Shown here in pieces: positions 22,283 through 35,161 of a DNA stretch of 64,000 nucleotides. Within the stretch, counting starts at the first letter, position 1. Every line of letters starts with the position of its first letter. Origin of the DNA: Nelumbo lutea. Taxonomy: Eukaryota; Streptophyta; Magnoliopsida; Proteales; Nelumbonaceae. The notes under the pieces were generated by a model. The model was given only the letters and a program-made list of their open reading frames with translations. It searched no databases and was not told the origin of the DNA. The position numbers and the translations under genes were made by a program. Location: NCBI GenBank assembly GCA_022828595.1, contig JAKGHH010000003.1, forward strand, positions 60,873,759 to 60,937,758. The letters are read 5' to 3'.

Positions 22283-23172
22283 TGGTATCAGAGCAAGTTC
22301 GTCCAGGCCTGAAAACAAATTAGTTGAGGTCATTCTTCAATGCCGAGTAGATTGCCTCTTCATCTCCTAGAAGCTGTATCCCTGATGCTCGACTTCAAGA
22401 AGGAAGAAGGTGCCGGCCTGACTGTTCAGCTTCCTAGTGCAGAAAAGAGTTCTGGTATAGAGTCTTTTCGTATTCCAGTCCATATGCTGTTTTCATTGAT
22501 TGCTCGGCTGTAGAGAGGCTGTCACCTGTTGTACGAAGAGGAGGTTCTGGTTTGCAGAGAGGCTGGAGTTTAAGAAGGTACTGTCCATCTGCTGTTCGGG
22601 TGCCCTGGTATTCAACTGAAACTGTATTTTGTTGTTCTTTCTTCTTGCACCCTTCGATGGACTGTTGATGCCCTAAATTTCGAATGTGGTGTTCTCCTCT
22701 GGTGTGTCACTACTATTCGGCTACATTGTTGATGGACTGAAGTTTTTTCCTTGACTGTTCTTGCTGTTCGGCTACATTATTGATCTCAGTGACTGTTCGG
22801 CTACCCTGAAGTTGGTGTCAGCCGATTAGGTGTATGGTGAACTATCACCTTGTGTTTCTCTTCTACTAAGGAGTTGTATGAAAACTGTAAAACCATAGGT
22901 CATACAGACCTGGTTATGTACTGCATTGCAGTGTTTGTATGTTTGTTCATTGGATTCCTACAAAAATTGTAGGTCATACAGACTAGTCCAAGTGCTGCAG
23001 CAACAGTGCTTGTTCTTGGCTCTCTGTGAAACAGCAGGTCAGAAGTACCTAGTTGTATGCTGAAATAGCAAGTGCTTCTTCTTTTGTGGACTTAAGGACA
23101 TAAGATCCCTTTTCTGTAACAGATTTGTGAGGCAGTGTGCCTTGGGTGTTGTGTGTTCTTAAACCTGAAACC
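22283..23172 (+). other. Primer binding site and untranslated leader of element D
   Basis: TGGTATCAGAGCAAG is the tRNA-primer site. The following approximately 890 bases have no long frame. GTTCGGCTAC-type strings recur at about 22727, 22777 and 22795, and the LTR has GTTCGGCTGTAC. The related element E also has CTGTTCGGCTGCC in its leader. Confidence 0.7.
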
Positions 23173-26100
23173 ATGAATAGTGAAGATTCAGCCACATCTG
23201 GAATCTCCACAATGCTGAATGGAATGAGTGGGGGTGGTGACCTATCCTTCCCTATGGCTGTTGTTCCTCTTGATGGATTAAATTACCTAGAATGGTCAAG
23301 AGGGATTAAGTTATACATCACTGCAAGAGGGAAGATAGGCTACATTAATGGGAGGATAAAAGAACCATCATCCGGGAGTGCTGAATATGATAGATGGAAT
23401 CAAGAGAACAATATTGTTATGTCCTGGCTCTTGGTTTCCATGCAGCCTCAAATCAGGAAGAATTTCACGTGGGCTAAAACTGTGAATGAAATCTGGGAAC
23501 AAGCAAAGTCTACATATTCAGAATTGAGACACTATGCCAAAATTTATCAACTGCAGGCAACATCTTCTACTTGTAGACAGGCGGAGAAGTGTTTATCGGT
23601 CTATTACTCTGACTTAACATCTGCCTGAAAGGAGTTGGATCACTACCAGAGTGTGGATTGGAAATGTGATGAGGATGCTAAGAAGTACAAACAGATTGTC
23701 TCCCAGCAAAGGGTGTTTGCATTCTTACATGGTTTGAATCCTATGTATGAATCTATCAGAGTTCAGATTCTCAGCTCTAAGGATCTCCCTTCTGTTCAGG
23801 AAGTCTATGCTCTTGTACAATCTGAAGAAAGCAGGAGAAATTTGATGAACAACCCTGGTGGGGATGCTGTTGTGTTAGTTGCAAAAGGAGGTGTATCTAC
23901 TGGTGGGGGATCTTCTTCCCAGAAAGGAGATCTCCAGAAAAAAACAGAAGATAAGGAAAAATTGTGGTGCACTCATTGCCAGAAACCCCGACACACCAAA
24001 GATACCTGTTGGGATCTTCATGGGAAACCAAAATGGGCTCAAGATCTGACTAAGAAGCAAAGTTCAGAGGTGAATAAGAAGTACGGGCAGCAAAATACAA
24101 AGAAACATCACATGGCCAACATGACTACTCGGGAGCATCAGCCTACCATTTCTACTGTGACTCAGACACATCTCACTGGACCTGACCCGAGGGAAGACAT
24201 TATGAATTCCTTCCGTGACCATTTAGAGCTCTATGGTAGAGCAATTCGTCAGATGGATACTCCTCCCTCAACCTCATTTGCATCTACGTCAGGTAACCCT
24301 ACCACTGCTTTCCATGTTGCTTCTCACACCCATGACTCTCCATGGATCATTGATTCTGGAGCATCTAAACATATGACTGGTATATCCTCTTACTTTCAAA
24401 CCTATCACCCTCTTTCTGGAAGAGACAAGGTGAGACTAGCCGATGGATCATACTCTTCCATAGCTGGTCAAGGAACCCTCTCTCTTCCTCTTGGCCTTAC
24501 CCTCTCTGATGTTCTTCATGTTCCAAACTTTCCCATTAATTTGTTCTCTGTTAGTAGTGTTACTAATTCCTTAAATTGCTTAGTGACTTTTTTCCCTTCT
24601 CATTGTGTGATTCAGGATCTGGCCTAGGGGAGGACGATTGGTAGGGGTCGTATGGCTGCTGGACTTTACATGCTGGAGAATAAGGCTGGTCTTCATGTTA
24701 CAGAGTCTATGAGTCAGTCCTGTAAGAAAAAAGTCTATTTATGTCATTGTCGTCTTGGTCATTTGTCTTTTGAGTCTTTGAAAGTTGTATTCCCAGATCT
24801 GTTTAAGTCAATGTCTGTCTCTGACTTTTCTTGTCAAACGTGTCAGTTGAGTAAACATTGTAGAACTCATTTTCTTCAAAGACATAGTAAATCTGAATCT
24901 CCATTTCACATTGTTCATTCTGATGTGTGGGGCCCTGTTACTTTACCATCTGAGAGTGGCTACAAGTATTTCATTACCCTCATTGATGATTATTCTAGAT
25001 TTACATGGGTATATCTGATGCGAACCAGGGAAGAAGTACCAAAAATCATTCAAGATTTCCAGCGGATGGTCTTCACTCAATTTCAAACTAAAATCCAAAT
25101 TTTCCAATCAGATAATGCAAAAGAATTTTTTCATAGTGACCTCACGGAATTTTTTGCTTTGCATGGTTCCCTTCACCGTAGCTCTTGTGCTCGCACACCA
25201 CAACAAAATGGTGTGGCCGAGCAGAAGAACCGACATCTCCTTGAAGTGGCTCGAGGTTTACTACTTCATATGAATGTTCCCAAACGGTTTTGGCTTGAAG
25301 CTGTTCTTTGTTCCACTTACCTTATAAACCGTATGCCCTCTCGTCGGTTAGAGTACAAAGCCCCACATCAACTTCTCTTTCCTAAGGCTCCCCTTCTTTC
25401 TATTCCTCCTCGTGTCTTTGGTTGTCGGTGTTTTGTCCAAAATCTGTCTCCCACCCGTGGGAAATTGGAGTCTCGTGCTATACTTTGCATATTTCTTGGT
25501 TACTCCTTCACTCAAAAGGGCTACCGTGTTTTAGATCCTGTTTCTCGTAAATTCTATGTCTCCATGGATGTTTCTTTCTTTGAAGATGAGCCTTTCTATC
25601 CTGTTTCTCCTCAGGGGGAGTGTAGACATGAGGAGAAACTAGTTCAGCTTCCCTCTCTCCCTGACCCTCCACCTTTTCGTGTTTTTTCTCGCCGTCGCAA
25701 AGGCCAGCCAAATCCAAGAGCTGTAGAGAATCTGGGAGCTGTACCTCCTGTGCCACCAAACTCCTCGAGAGAGGATCATACTCACTCAGGTATTTTAGCT
25801 CCCAATGATGTCCTTGAACCTATTGAAAATGATTCATCTACTGCTAATGATCTTGACCGTCCTATTGCTCATAGGAAGGGGGTCAGATTGTGCACCACAA
25901 AACATCCCATTTCCAACTTTGTCTCCTATGAGAACATTTCACCCTCATTCCGTGCCTTCCTTACCTCTATTGACAGTGTCCCTATCCCTAAGAATGTGGC
26001 AGAAGCTCTTTCAGTTCCTGAATGGACAAATGCCATGAGGGAAGAAGTTAATGCCCTTCACAAAAATGGCACATGGGAACTTGTTGATCTTCCCAAGGGA

Positions 26101-27522
26101 AAGGTTCCAGTTGGATGTAAATGGGTGTTCACAGTCAAACATAAGGTGGATGGAACAGTGGAAAGGTATAAAGCTCGCTTAGTGGCAAAGGGATTTACTC
26201 AAGTGTATGGAGTTGATTATGCTGAAACTTTTGCCCCCGTTGCCAAGATGAATTCCATTAGAGTCCTTTTCTCTCTTGCAGCCAATCTGGATTGGGTTTT
26301 ACACCAACTGGACATCAAGAATGCATTCTTGAATGGTGACCTTGAAGAGGAAGTGTACATGATTCAACCTCCTGGGTTTCTAGCCCAAGGAAATGAACAG
26401 AAAGTGTGCAAGTTGAAGAAGTCCTTATACGGGCTGAAACAATCACCAAGAGCTTGGTTCAGTAGATTCCATGTGGCAGTTCAACAGAAAGGATACAGGC
26501 AATGTCAGTTAGATCATACACTATTCGTGAAAAAAGGAGAAGGTAAAATTGCTGCTCTAATTGTTTATGTGGATGACATAATTGTTACTGGTGATTGGGA
26601 GGATGAAATTCAGAAGTTGAAACTTTTCCTTGCAACTCAGTTTGAAGTGAAGGATCTAGGACCTGCCAGATACTTCATTGGAATTGAAGTTGCCCGATCA
26701 AAGAAGGGTATCTTCATTTCTCAAAGGAAATACGTCTTAGATTTACTTCAGGACACTGGAAAGATGGGGGTGAAGCCAGGTGACTCTCCCATCGACCCCA
26801 ACCATAAATTAGTTGACAATTGTGGTGAACCACTCAAGGATGTGAAACAGTTTCAGAGACTTGTAGGGAGATTGTTATACCTTTCTATGACTCGCCCAGA
26901 CATTGCATATGCTGTTGGTGTCCTCAGTCAATTCATGCATGCTCCTAGGTCTTCTCATCTTGAAGCAGCAGAGAGAATCCTCCGATATTTGAAGAAGTAT
27001 CCGGGTACTGGTTTGTTGTTTCAAAAGCATGGACATTTGAAAGTTGAAGTTTATACAGATGCAGATTGGGCTGGATCCCAAAGTGACAGAAAGTCTACTA
27101 GTGGCTACTGCACATTCATAGGAGGGAACCTTGTTACATGGAGAAGTAAAAAGCAAAATGTGGTAGCTAGATCCAGTGCTGAAGCTGAATATCGTGCTAT
27201 GGCCCACGGGGTTGCTGAAGGCATGTGGATAAAGAATTTGTTGGGGGAGTTGGGTTTTCCAGTGACCAAACCTATAACTCTATTTTGTGATAACAAAGCA
27301 GCTATAAGCATTACTGCCAATCCGGTGCTACATGATAGAACAAAACACATCGAAGTTGACAAGCATTTTATCAGGGAGAAAGTTATCACAGGTGAAGTGT
27401 GTACCCCCTATGTCACTTATGAGAACTAGCTTGCAGACATCTTTACAAAGGGTTTAAACCTTTCCAGACATCATGATCTTTGTGACAAGTTGGGCATGAT
27501 TGATATCTATGCTCCAACTTGA
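23173..27522 (+). pseudogene. Element D gag-pol polyprotein, 1449 codons, three stops
   Basis: Frame 1 throughout, from MNSEDSATSG to IYAPT. Gag: VVPLDGLNYLEWSRGIKLY. Stop TGA at 23626 where element E has Trp. Zinc knuckle CTHCQKPRHTKDTC near 23967; protease IIDSGASKHM near 24350; stop TAG at 24625 where E has Ser. Pre-integrase CRLGHLSFESL; integrase HSDVWGP, FQSDNAKEFF and TPQQNGVAEQKN. Reverse transcriptase CKWVFTVKHKVDG, LDIKNAFLNGDL, LKKSLYGLKQSPRAWF and YVDDIIVTGD (about 26566). RNase H YTDADWAGS and ARSSAEAEYRAM. Stop TAG at 27427 where E has Gln. No frameshift is seen. Products stop early unless read through. Confidence 0.93.
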
Positions 27523-27529
27523 GGGGGAG

Positions 27530-27743
27530 TGTTGTCAGTCGTTTATGTTTATGTATTCAGGTTTAGTACCATAAGGGTACTGATGTAATTTCCTCTTTGA
27601 TTATTGTTCGGCTGTACTAGTATAAATAATAATAAATCATTCTTTCACCCCCTAAGTTCAATAGGGGCTTTCAGTCCTCTCAGCTCTCCTCTCCTCTCTC
27701 CCTCTCTTCTCTCCTCTTGTCTATCACTTGCTCTTGCTCAACA
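27530..27743 (+). repeat. 3' LTR of element D
   Basis: Begins TGTTGTCAGTCG after GAGGGGGAG and ends TTGCTCAACA. Followed by target duplication TAGTA. Confidence 0.95.
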
Positions 27744-27748
27744 TAGTA

Positions 27749-28050
27749 GAAAGAGAAAACAGTAATCTGATTTGATAACAGTGAAAAAAAAGAAAAAGAA
27801 AGAGTTCTCGGTGAGAAGAGATGAAGAGATGGGGAGAAGCCAATAATGATCTAGCAGCCCCACTCATTATCTTATATACTCATAAATTAAAGTCGATTAC
27901 AATGACTAATATGCCCTTAATAGTGTGGCTACTTCTAATAACATACAAACATGTCCCAAAAAGAAAATATAAAGTAATGGGCCTTGGGCCCAATAACACT
28001 AACTAATGATTATAAACAAGAAAAACATAAGAAACTGTTGAATCTCAACA
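27749..28050 (-). repeat. 3' LTR of element F (main part)
   Basis: Read on the minus strand it begins TGTTGAGATTCAACAG after the polypurine tract TTGAGGGGGAG. The last bases of the LTR (22063-22069) lie on the other side of element D. It contains a GGGCCTTGGGCCC palindrome near 27972 and pairs with 38018-38256. Confidence 0.8.
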
Positions 28051-28059
28051 CTCCCCCTC

Positions 28060-29531
28060 AAGTTGAGAGTAGATTCATACATTTCCAACTTGCATTGATC
28101 ATGTTTAAGCTTATTTCTTGCAACTCCTTTTGTGAGAGCATCGACTAGCTATAAATCAGATGCAACATATGGTAGGCACACTTCTCCATATGTCACCCTT
28201 TCTCTTATGAAATGTCTGTCCACCTCTATATGCTTGGTTCTATCATGTTGAACTGGGTTATGAGCAATATTAATTGTTGCTTGATTATCATAGTACAACA
28301 TCATAGGTTCTTCTGTATCAACTCCAATCTCTCCTAGAGAAGCTCTAAAACACCATGTGCCATAGCTCTATATTCAACTTCTGCACTTGACTTGGATACA
28401 ATTGATTGCTTCTTACACTTCCATGAAATGAGATTACTTCCAACAAGAGAGCAAACTATTAAGGTAGATCCCCTATCATCTAAGCACCCTGCCCAATCAG
28501 CACCTGTGTATGCTTATAGCTTCAAATGCCCATGGTCAACAAACAATATCCCTTTGTCTGGATGTCCTATCAAATAAGCAAGTATCCTATCAATGGCTTC
28601 TTAATGCTGAACTCGTGACGGCATTCATGTATTCACTCACCACACTAATTGCATAGGAGATATTTGGTTGTGTCATGTACAAGTATAACAAACGGCCCAC
28701 CAATCTCTAATACCTTCCAATCCTTTACTAGCTCACCATCTAAAGCATTAATTCTATGATTTTGGTCAATGGGTGTATCGGTTGGTTTAACCTCAAGCTT
28801 TCCTATCTCTTATAGTAGGTCCAACGCATACTTCCTCTGGAAAATGAAGATCCCATGTTCGTACCTTGCCCACTTCAATCCTTAGAAAATACTTCAGCTC
28901 CTCAAGATCCTTAATCTCAAACTCCCTGTGTAGGTTCTTCAATGCATCTATCTCACTTGGGTTCTTGATTGTACTTGGAAGATAAGTGTGTTTTTGTCTT
29001 CCTTATGTAACTTCTTTGGTGAATTAATGAAATTGTTATTGATAAAAAAAATGACTACGATGTCATCTACATACACTATCAACATTGACACCAATGATCC
29101 CCTTCTCTAAACAAACAAAGTATGACCAGATTGGGTTTGTGTATAACCAAACACAATCAATGCACTCCTAAACCTATCAAACCAAGATTTGGGTGTAATT
29201 ATTTCAAAGCACATAAGGACTTTTTCAATTTGCATACCTTTCATTTGGCCACATCACTATAAAAACCAGTTGGAAAGTCCATGTACACCTCCTCTTGCAA
29301 GTCTCCATTAAGAAAAGCATTCTTCACATCAAGTTGGTAGAGAGGCCAAGAGTAGGCAACTACTAGAGATAAGAGGATCCGAACTGAACTCATCTCGGCC
29401 ACTAGTGCAAAAGTGTCAAAGTAATCTATGCCATAAGTCTGAGTGTACCCTTTTGAACCATCCTTGCCTTGTACCTTTCTATACTTACATCAGCCCTATA
29501 CTTCATAGTATAAACCCATCGACAACCAACC
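28060..29531 (-). pseudogene. Element F reverse transcriptase and RNase H (broken)
   Basis: On the minus strand from 29531: GCRWVYTMKYRADVSIERYKA, the reverse transcriptase start immediately after the E insertion point, followed by a frameshift, then degraded motifs for the fingers and palm. Near 28370-28460 sequence matching KCKKQSIVSKSSAEVEYRAM of RNase H is visible. No open frame exceeds about 60 codons. With 35323-35650 it formed one gene before E inserted. Confidence 0.7.
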
Positions 29532-29740
29532 TATTGACAGGTGTATTGTATGTACTATACACAGGTTTAGTACCCATAGGGGTATTTTTGTAATTTTGCA
29601 GACCTATTGTGTTGTACGGCCAGTATAGTACAAATACAATGCTTCACTCGACTGAAGCAGTACTTTTGAGGCCTCATCTTAGTTGCCTCTTTTTTTTCTT
29701 CTTCTTCTTCCTTCCTCCCTTCTCCTTCTCTTGCTCAACA
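29532..29740 (+). repeat. 5' LTR of element E
   Basis: Starts TATTGACAGG and ends TTGCTCAACA. Shares AGGTTTAGTACC and the CTTGCTCAACA end with D's LTR but is otherwise clearly diverged. Confidence 0.85.
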
Positions 29741-30607
29741 TGGTATCAGAGCAGGACCGTCAAGGCCTGGAAAACAACCAGCTGAGGTCTCTCTCCACTG
29801 CTGCGTAGAAACTTAGTCCTGATGCTCGAAGACAAGGAATAGGAAGCATTTTCTAGTGCTGCTGCTAGTCTCCATTGTCGAGTAGGGTTCTGCTACAAGA
29901 AAGCTGATTGTTCAATTTCCTAGTGCAAAAAAGGGTTCTGCTACAAGTCTTTCTTCTTCTTCCTTCATCCTTCAGCCTTAGGTGCTGGTAACTGGAGTTG
30001 CTCGGCTAAGAAGACTGTAGAAAACCATCCCAGATGTACGAAGGAAGGTTCTGATTTGAAGAGAAGTTTGAGTCCATGACTGTACTGCCTATTCACAGTT
30101 CGGGTGACCTAGGTACTGAACTGATTTTTTTTTTTCTGTTTATGGTTCTCCTCTTGTACGACCGTTGATGTCCCAAAATCTGAGTAGGGACTGTTCCCCT
30201 TCCTCCGATTGTGTGTTGCTCTATTCTGCTCTCTAAGGGACTGTTGATGAACCCTAGACCCTAAGTGACTGTTCGGCTGCCCTGGAAAGTGGATATCAAC
30301 CGATTAGGTGTGGTGAACCATCACTCATATTGCTGTTCCTACTGAGTTTTTTTTTGTTTTTTTCAGCTAAGAAGCTGTGTTAAAGTTGTAAAACTGTAGG
30401 TCATTCAGACCTGGTTACACTGCAAGTGTAGTTCGTATATTGTTCTGAGGACTCCTACACAATGTAGGTCATACAACCTAGTACTGCAGCTGCAGTGTTT
30501 GTGCTTGGTTCCTTGTGAAACTGAAAATCTGCAAGTGCCTAGTTGTGGACTGTAGCAGCTCTGTAAGGCAGTGTGCCTTTGGTTTGTGTACTTCTAAACC
30601 TAGAATC

Positions 30608-31611
30608 ATGAATGGTGAAGATTCAGCTATATCCAGAATCTCCACAATGCTGAATGGAATCAATGGGAACAGTGATCTATCCTTCCCTATGGCTGTTGTT
30701 CCTCTTGATGGGTTAAACTACCTAGAGTGGTCAAGGGGGATCAAGCTATACATAACCGCAAGGGGAAAAATAGGCTACATAAATGGAATAATCAAAGAAC
30801 CAACTTCTAGAAATGCAGAACATGATGATGGGATCAGGAGAACAACATGGTTATGTCTTGGATTTTGATCTCCATGCAACCGCAAATAAGGAAGAACTTC
30901 ATGTGGGCTGAAACTACAAATGAGATTTGGGAACATGCAAAATCCACATATTCTGAACTTCGACACTATGCCAAGATTTATCAACTGCAAGCAGCTTCAT
31001 CTACTTGTAAACAGGGGGAGAGGAGTTTATCAGTTTACTCTGACTTGACAATTGTTTGGAAGGAGTTGGACCATTACCAGAATATTGATTGGAAGTGTGA
31101 TGAAGATGCAAAATTGTACAAGAAACTTGTCTCACAGCAAAGGGTGTTTGCCTTTTTACATGGTCTCAATCCTATCTATGAATCCATCAGAGTACAAATT
31201 CTAAGTTCTAAGGATCTTCCTTCAATTCAGGAGGTCTATGCTCTTGTCCAGTCTGAAGAAAGCAGAAGAAACTTGATGAACAGCACCGGAGGGGATGCAA
31301 TTGTTTTGGCGGCAAAGGGGGGTTCCTCTACTAGTGGTGGCCCTTCTTCCAAGAGAGGGGATCTCTAGAAGAAAGTAGAAGATAAGGAAAAATTGTGGTG
31401 CACTAATTGTCAGAAGCCCCGGCGCACCAAAGATACTTGTTGGGATCTCCATGGGAAACCAAAGTGGGCTCAAGATTTACCTAAGAAGCAAGGCTCAGAT
31501 GTAAGTAGAAGACCCGAGCAACAAGGTACCAAGAAACATCACATGGCCAATATGGTTACTCGGGAGAATCAGCCCTCCACTTCTACTGTGACTCAAACAC
31601 CACATGGCTAA
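30608..31611 (+). pseudogene. Element E gag and zinc knuckle (broken)
   Basis: Starts MNGEDSAISRIS, with AVVPLDGLNYLEWSRGIKLY. A frameshift at about 30820-30850 separates it from MVMSWILISMQPQIRKN and the UBN2-type region. TAG at 31366-31368 follows KRGDL. Zinc knuckle CTNCQKPRRTKDTCWDLHG at about 31399; the His of the CX2CX4HX4C pattern is Arg at position nine of the knuckle, so metal binding is doubtful. Confidence 0.85.
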
Positions 31612-31668
31612 CATAGCTACTCTGGATCTGACCCAAGGGAGGATATTGTAAACTCCTTCCGTGACCAT

Positions 31669-34600
31669 TTGGATCTTTATGGTAGAGCTATTCGCCAAAT
31701 GGATGCTCCTCCCACCACCTCTTTTGCATCCACATCAGGTAATCCTGCCACAGTTTTCCATGTTGTTTCTCACGACCTTGACTCGCCATGGATCATTGAT
31801 TCTGGAGCATCAAAACACATGACTGGTATGTCTTCTTACTTTCAAACTTATCACCCTCTTTCCGGAAGTGATAAAGTGAGACTAGCTGATGGATCATAAA
31901 CTTCCATAGCTGGTCAAGGAACTCTCTCTCTTCCCCTCGGCCTTACTCTTTCTAATGTTCTTCAATTTCCAAAATTCCTTATGAATTTGTTTTCAGTCAG
32001 TAGTGTTACAAATTCCTTAAACTGTTCTGTGACCTTTTTCCCTTCCTATTGTGTGATTCAGGATCTGGCCTCGGGGAGGATGATTGGTAGGGGACGTATG
32101 GTTGATGGACTCTATATGCTGGAGAATACGACTGGCCTTCATGTTACAGAGTCTATGAGTCGGTTCAAAAAGAGTAAAATGTATTTGTGGCATTGTCATC
32201 TGGGTCATTTGCCTTTGGAGTCCTTGAAAGTTGTTTTCCCAGAACTGTGTAAGTCTGTGTCACTTTCTAATTTTTCTTGTCAAACGTGTCAGTTAAGCAA
32301 GCATTGTAGAACTCAATTTCCTCAAAGAAACAATAAATCTGAGTTTCCTTTTCACATTGTGCATTTTGATGTGTGGGGCCCTGTTACTTTACCTTCTGAG
32401 AGTGGCTACAAGTACTTCATTACCTTCATTGACGATTATTCCAAATACACTTGGGTATATCCAATGTGAACCCGTGAGGAAGTACCAAAAATTATCCAGG
32501 ATTTTCAGCGGATGGTTTTCACCCAATTTTAGACCGAAATTCAAATATTTCAATCAAACAATGCAAAAGAATTTTTTCATAGTGACCTCACGGAGTTCTT
32601 TGCTTCACATGGCTCACTTCATCGGAGCTCTTGTGCCCGCATGCCACAACAAAATGGTGTGGCTAAACGGAAGAACCGACACCTTCTTGAAGTGGCACGG
32701 GGTTTACTACTCCACATGAATATTTCCAAACGATTTTGGCTTGAGGCTGTCCTTTGTTCTACATGCCTCATTAACCGAATGCCCTCTCGTTGGTTAGAGT
32801 ACAAAGCCCCACATCAGCTTCTCTTTCCTAAGGCCCTTCTTCTTTCTATTCCTCCTCGTGTTTTTGGTTGTCAATGCTTTGTCCAAAACCTATCTCCCAC
32901 CCGGGGGAAACTGGACTCTCGTGCTATCCCGTGCATATTTCTTGGCTACTCATTCTCTCAGAAAGGGTATCGTTACTTTGATCCTGTTTCTCGGAAATTC
33001 TATGTCTCCATGGATGTTACGTTTTTTGAGGATGAGCCCTTCTTTCCTATTTCTCCTCAGGGGAAGTGTAAGCATGAGGGGAAACTGGTTCAACTGCCTC
33101 CTTTTCCTACTCCTCCTTCTGATCCTCCACCTTTCCGTGTTTTTTCTCGTCGTCATAAAGGCCAACCAGGTTCAAGTGCTGTGGAGAATCCAGAAGCCAT
33201 ACCTCAAATGCCATCAAATTCCTTGGGGGAAGATCATACTCACTCAGGTAACTTGACTCCCAACCTCCCTGTTGCTAATGATATTGACCTTCCCATTGCC
33301 CATAGGAAAGGTGTTAGGTTGTGCACCACTAAACACCCCATTTCCAACTTTGTTTCCTATGAGAAAATCTCACCTTCATTTTGTGCTTTTCTTACCTCCA
33401 TTGACATTATCCCTATTCCCAAAAATGTGGCAGAAGCTCTCTCAGTACCAGAATGGACGAAGGCCATGAAGGAAGAAATTGATGCTCTTCATAAGAATGG
33501 CACGTGGGAACTTGTTGATCTTCCTAAGGGAAAGGATCCAGTTGGATGTAAATGGGTGTTCACTGTTAAGTATGGGGCTGATGGAACCGTGGAGAGGCAT
33601 AAAGCTCATTTAGTGGCAAAGGGTTTTACTCAAGTATATGGGGTTGATTATGATGAAACCTTTGCCCCTGTTGCCAAAATGAACTCTATTAGAGTCCTTT
33701 TTTCTCTTGATGCCAATTTGAATTGGGATCTACATCAACTTGACATCAAGAATGCCTTCTTGAATGGTGACTTTGAAGAGGAAATTTATATGGTTCAACC
33801 CCCCGGTTTTTTGGCTCAAGGAAGTGAACAAAAGGTGTGCAAGTTGAAGAAGTCTTTATATGGGATGAAGCAATCTCCAAGAGCTTGGTTCAGCAGATTT
33901 CATACTGCAGTTCAGCAGAGGGGATACAAGCAATGTCAGTCAGATCACACACTGTTTGTAAAAAGAGTAGAAGGTAAAATGGCTGCCCTAATAGTATATG
34001 TGGATGACATAATTGTTACTGGTGACTGGAAGGATGAAATTCAAAGTTTGAAGGACTTCCTTGCCACTCAGTTCGAAGTGAAAGATCTAGGACCCGCCAA
34101 ATACTTCCTTGGAATTGAGGTTGCCCAATCAAAAAAGGGTATCTTCATCTCCCAATGGAAATATGTCCTAGATTTGCTTAAGGACACTGGAAAGATTGGG
34201 GCTAAACTAGCCAACTCTCTCATTGACCCCAACCACAAGTTAAGTGACAGCCAAGGTGAACCTCTTAAGGATGTGAAGCAATTTCAGAGGCTTGTAAGGA
34301 GACTGTTGTACCTCTCTATGACTCGTCCAGACATAGCATATGCTGTTGGTGTCCTCAGTCAGTTCATGCATGCACCTAGGTCCACTCATCTTGAAGTTGC
34401 GAAGAGAATACTGCGGTATCTTAAGAAGTTCCCGGGTGCTGGCTTATTATTCCAGAAACATGGACATTTGAGAGTTGAAATTTACATAGATGCGGATTGG
34501 GCTGGATCTCAAAGTGACAGAAGGTCTACTAGTGGTTACTACAGCTTTGTAGGAGGGAACCTTGTTACTTGGAGGAGTAAGAAGCAACCCGTGGTAGCTA

Positions 34601-34938
34601 GATCCAGTGCTGAAGCTGAGTACCGTGCAATGGCACACGGAGTAGCTGAAGGTATGTGGATAAAGAATTTATTGGGAGAGTTGGGTTTTCCAGTTGATAA
34701 ACCCATGACTCTACTCTGTGACAACAAGGTAGCTATAAGTATCGCTACCAACCCGGTACTACATGATAGAACGAAGCACATTGAAGTTGACAAGCACTTT
34801 ATCAGAGACAAAATCATCACAGGCGAAGTATGCACTCCATACATCAGCTCTGAAGACCAACTAGCAGACATCTTTACAAAAGGGCTGTTGTCAATTGTTT
34901 ATGTATTTAGGTTTAGTACCATAAGGGTACTGTTGTAA
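31669..34938 (+). pseudogene. Element E protease, integrase, reverse transcriptase and RNase H (broken)
   Basis: Protease IIDSGASKHM at about 31792, TAA at about 31897, pre-integrase LWHCHLGHLPLESL, integrase start HFDVWGP (Asp kept), then TGA after YPM and TAG after TQF. From 32641 a 765-codon frame reads PQQNGVAKRKN, GYSFSQKGY, CKWVFTVKYGADG, LDIKNAFLNGDF, YGMKQSPRAWF, YVDDIIVTGD, a RNase H with YIDADWAGS (Ile for the usual Thr) and ARSSAEAEYRAM, then ADIFTKGL, where the D-family solo LTR cuts in and supplies the stop. Confidence 0.9.
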
Positions 34939-35102
34939 TTTCTCCTTTGTTTACATTGTTCGGCTGTACTAATATAAATAATAATATATCATTCTTTCGC
35001 CCCCTAAGTTCGGTAGGGGCTTTCAGTCCTCTCAGCTCTCCTCTCCTCTCTCCCTCTCTTCTCTCCTCTCGTCTCTTCACTTGCTCTTGCTCTTGCTCAA
35101 CA
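34886..35102 (+). repeat. Solo LTR of the D family inside element E
   Basis: Starts TGTTGTCAATTG, contains TATAAATAATAAT and ends TTGCTCAACA, matching D's LTR along its length. Target duplication AGGGC is exact at 34881-34885 and 35103-35107. Removing LTR and one repeat restores E's reading through TKGLNHSRHQ. It is what remains of a full D-type insertion after recombination between its LTRs. Confidence 0.93.
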
Positions 35103-35161
35103 AGGGCTAAACCATTCCAGACACCAAGGTCTCTGTGACAAGTTGGGCATGATTGATACCT

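Larger units (their letters stand above)
22070..27743 (+). mobile_element. Copia element D, nearly intact, nested at the edge of F's LTR
   Basis: LTRs at 22070-22282 and 27530-27743 differ at about six substitutions and one indel over about 213 bases by eye, near 97 percent identity, so this is a young insertion. Target duplication TAGTA is exact (22065-22069 and 27744-27748). Primer binding site TGGTATCAGAGCAAG starts at 22283 and TTGAGGGGGAG precedes the 3' LTR. One long polyprotein frame runs between, interrupted only by three stop codons. It is the best-preserved mobile element in the window. Confidence 0.95.
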
